From NCBI GenBank assembly GCA_002771355.1, contig PCSU01000041.1:1-5049 (forward strand): 5,049 bases of DNA. Direction: 5' to 3'. Numbering within the stretch: position 1 is the first letter of the stretch; every line of letters starts with the position of its first letter. Under the pieces are notes generated by a model that saw only the letters and a program-made list of their open reading frames with translations, did not search any database and had not been told where the DNA came from. The translations under genes were made by a program, and so were the position numbers. This document shows, in pieces, positions 4,636 to 5,049 of the stretch. This DNA is from a candidate division WWE3 bacterium CG22_combo_CG10-13_8_21_14_all_39_12 (lineage in GTDB: Bacteria; Patescibacteriota; 4484-211; GCA-002791395).

Positions 4636-5049
4636 TTAGGCTGAGCCTTTTCGACCGAAGAAGAAAAAGCCGCCTCCAAGAGCGATCAGGGCAATTCCAC
4701 CCAGAAACCAAGGACTGGTCAATGGAACTGCCTCACTGGTACCACTCACTAAAGCAGCTCCACCGCCGCCAACTAGTGAGCTAACGATACCAATGAGTAC
4801 CAGAACTAAAGCAGCTCCGAGGAGACCCTTGAACATTCCTCCAATGCTAGCTAAGCTCGGAAGTGGAGGTTTGGGTAAATCTCCACCACCATTGCCACCA
4901 CCGGTACCGGTTGGAGGTTTTGGTTTATCACCGCCACCTGGTTTTCCTGTAGGGGGTTTAGGTAAGTCAACCTTTGGCTTAGGCAAGTCTGTCTTTGGAG
5001 CCGGAGCCTTGGGAGCTGGGGTCGGTTTGGGTCCACCACCCTGAGGTTT
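4636..5049 (-). CDS. Pro/Gly/Lys-rich membrane protein, C-terminal part (5' end beyond window)
   Basis: The frame is open to the right edge, so only the last 137 residues are seen and the true start is outside. A TTG at 4984-4986 could start a shorter form but has no ribosome-binding site, and the repeat pattern continues upstream of it. Visible residues 1-62 are a low-complexity arm rich in Pro, Lys and Gly. DLPKP occurs three times and KPPTG twice. Two hydrophobic segments follow at about 73-94 and 114-132, separated by a Gly-rich and polar stretch, and the protein ends in GRKGSA with a TAA stop. This fits an extended basic arm anchored by a membrane hairpin. The basic residues at the end suggest that terminus is cytoplasmic by the positive-inside rule, which would put the arm there too; this is inference. 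Such composition is too simple to assign a family. A strong stem-loop begins 17 bases after the stop. Confidence 0.8.
   Translation of the reverse strand, partial: KPQGGGPKPTPAPKAPAPKTDLPKPKVDLPKPPTGKPGGGDKPKPPTGTGGGNGGGDLPKPPLPSLASIGGMFKGLLGAALVLVLIGIVSSLVGGGGAALVSGTSEAVPLTSPWFLGGIALIALGGGFFFFGRKGSA

Noticed and set aside
4466..4711. Minus-strand 81-codon frame
   Set aside because: It overlaps the end of the Pro-rich gene in another frame, crosses the stem-loop and the AT-rich promoter region, and has no start signal.
1..5049. CRISPR array, tRNA, rRNA or insertion sequence
   Set aside because: No regularly spaced repeats, cloverleaf, ribosomal RNA motifs or transposase frame were found by reading both strands.

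Overview
All of the coding capacity lies on the minus strand, so genes are read from right to left. Four protein genes can be supported: the C-terminal part of a Pro/Gly/Lys-rich membrane protein cut by the right edge (4636-5049), a 765-residue ATPase resembling transcription terminator Rho (2155-4452), a 125-residue membrane protein (1492-1869) and a 393-residue polytopic membrane protein (144-1325). No rRNA, tRNA, CRISPR array, transposase or integrase is visible. I do not recognise the organism. Strong GGAGGTG ribosome-binding sites, stem-loops with C(UUCG)G tetraloops, a textbook hairpin-plus-T-run terminator and a Rho-family fold all point to a bacterium or a bacterial mobile element. No gene here separates chromosome from plasmid or phage.

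The layout is unusually regular. Each stop codon is followed within about 10-20 bases by a long stem-loop, then an AT-rich stretch, then a GGAGGTG site and the next start. Intergenic gaps are 183, 285 and 166 bp, and 143 bp lie to the left of the last gene. In three of the four stem-loops, bases that would be A-C mismatches in a plus-strand RNA become G-U pairs in the minus-strand RNA. This supports the structures acting in the minus-strand transcript. The genes therefore look like separate expression units, or one transcript punctuated by hairpins, rather than a tightly overlapping operon.

The centrepiece is the ATPase. Its residues 180-430 follow the Rho core: a Rho-type P-loop beginning with Ala, a Rho-like HER segment for DER, a Walker B strand followed by DSGVRLAR, and an LSGG(R)DP loop. 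Its N-terminal region is only faintly Rho-like. It carries about 330 extra C-terminal residues, including three copies of an IW-centred helical motif resembling helix-hairpin-helix units. The three neighbours are membrane proteins: a proline-rich arm with a hydrophobic hairpin, a small three-segment protein with an acidic tail, and a polytopic protein with a C-terminal soluble domain. One reading is a membrane-associated machine powered by a repurposed Rho-type hexamer; this is inference from gene order only.

Secondary points of interest are a 13-bp inverted repeat at the left edge that places a GGAGGTG site in its loop with no start codon nearby, a potentially structured leader before the 125-residue gene, and an AUGUGA start-stop overlapping the GTG start of two genes.
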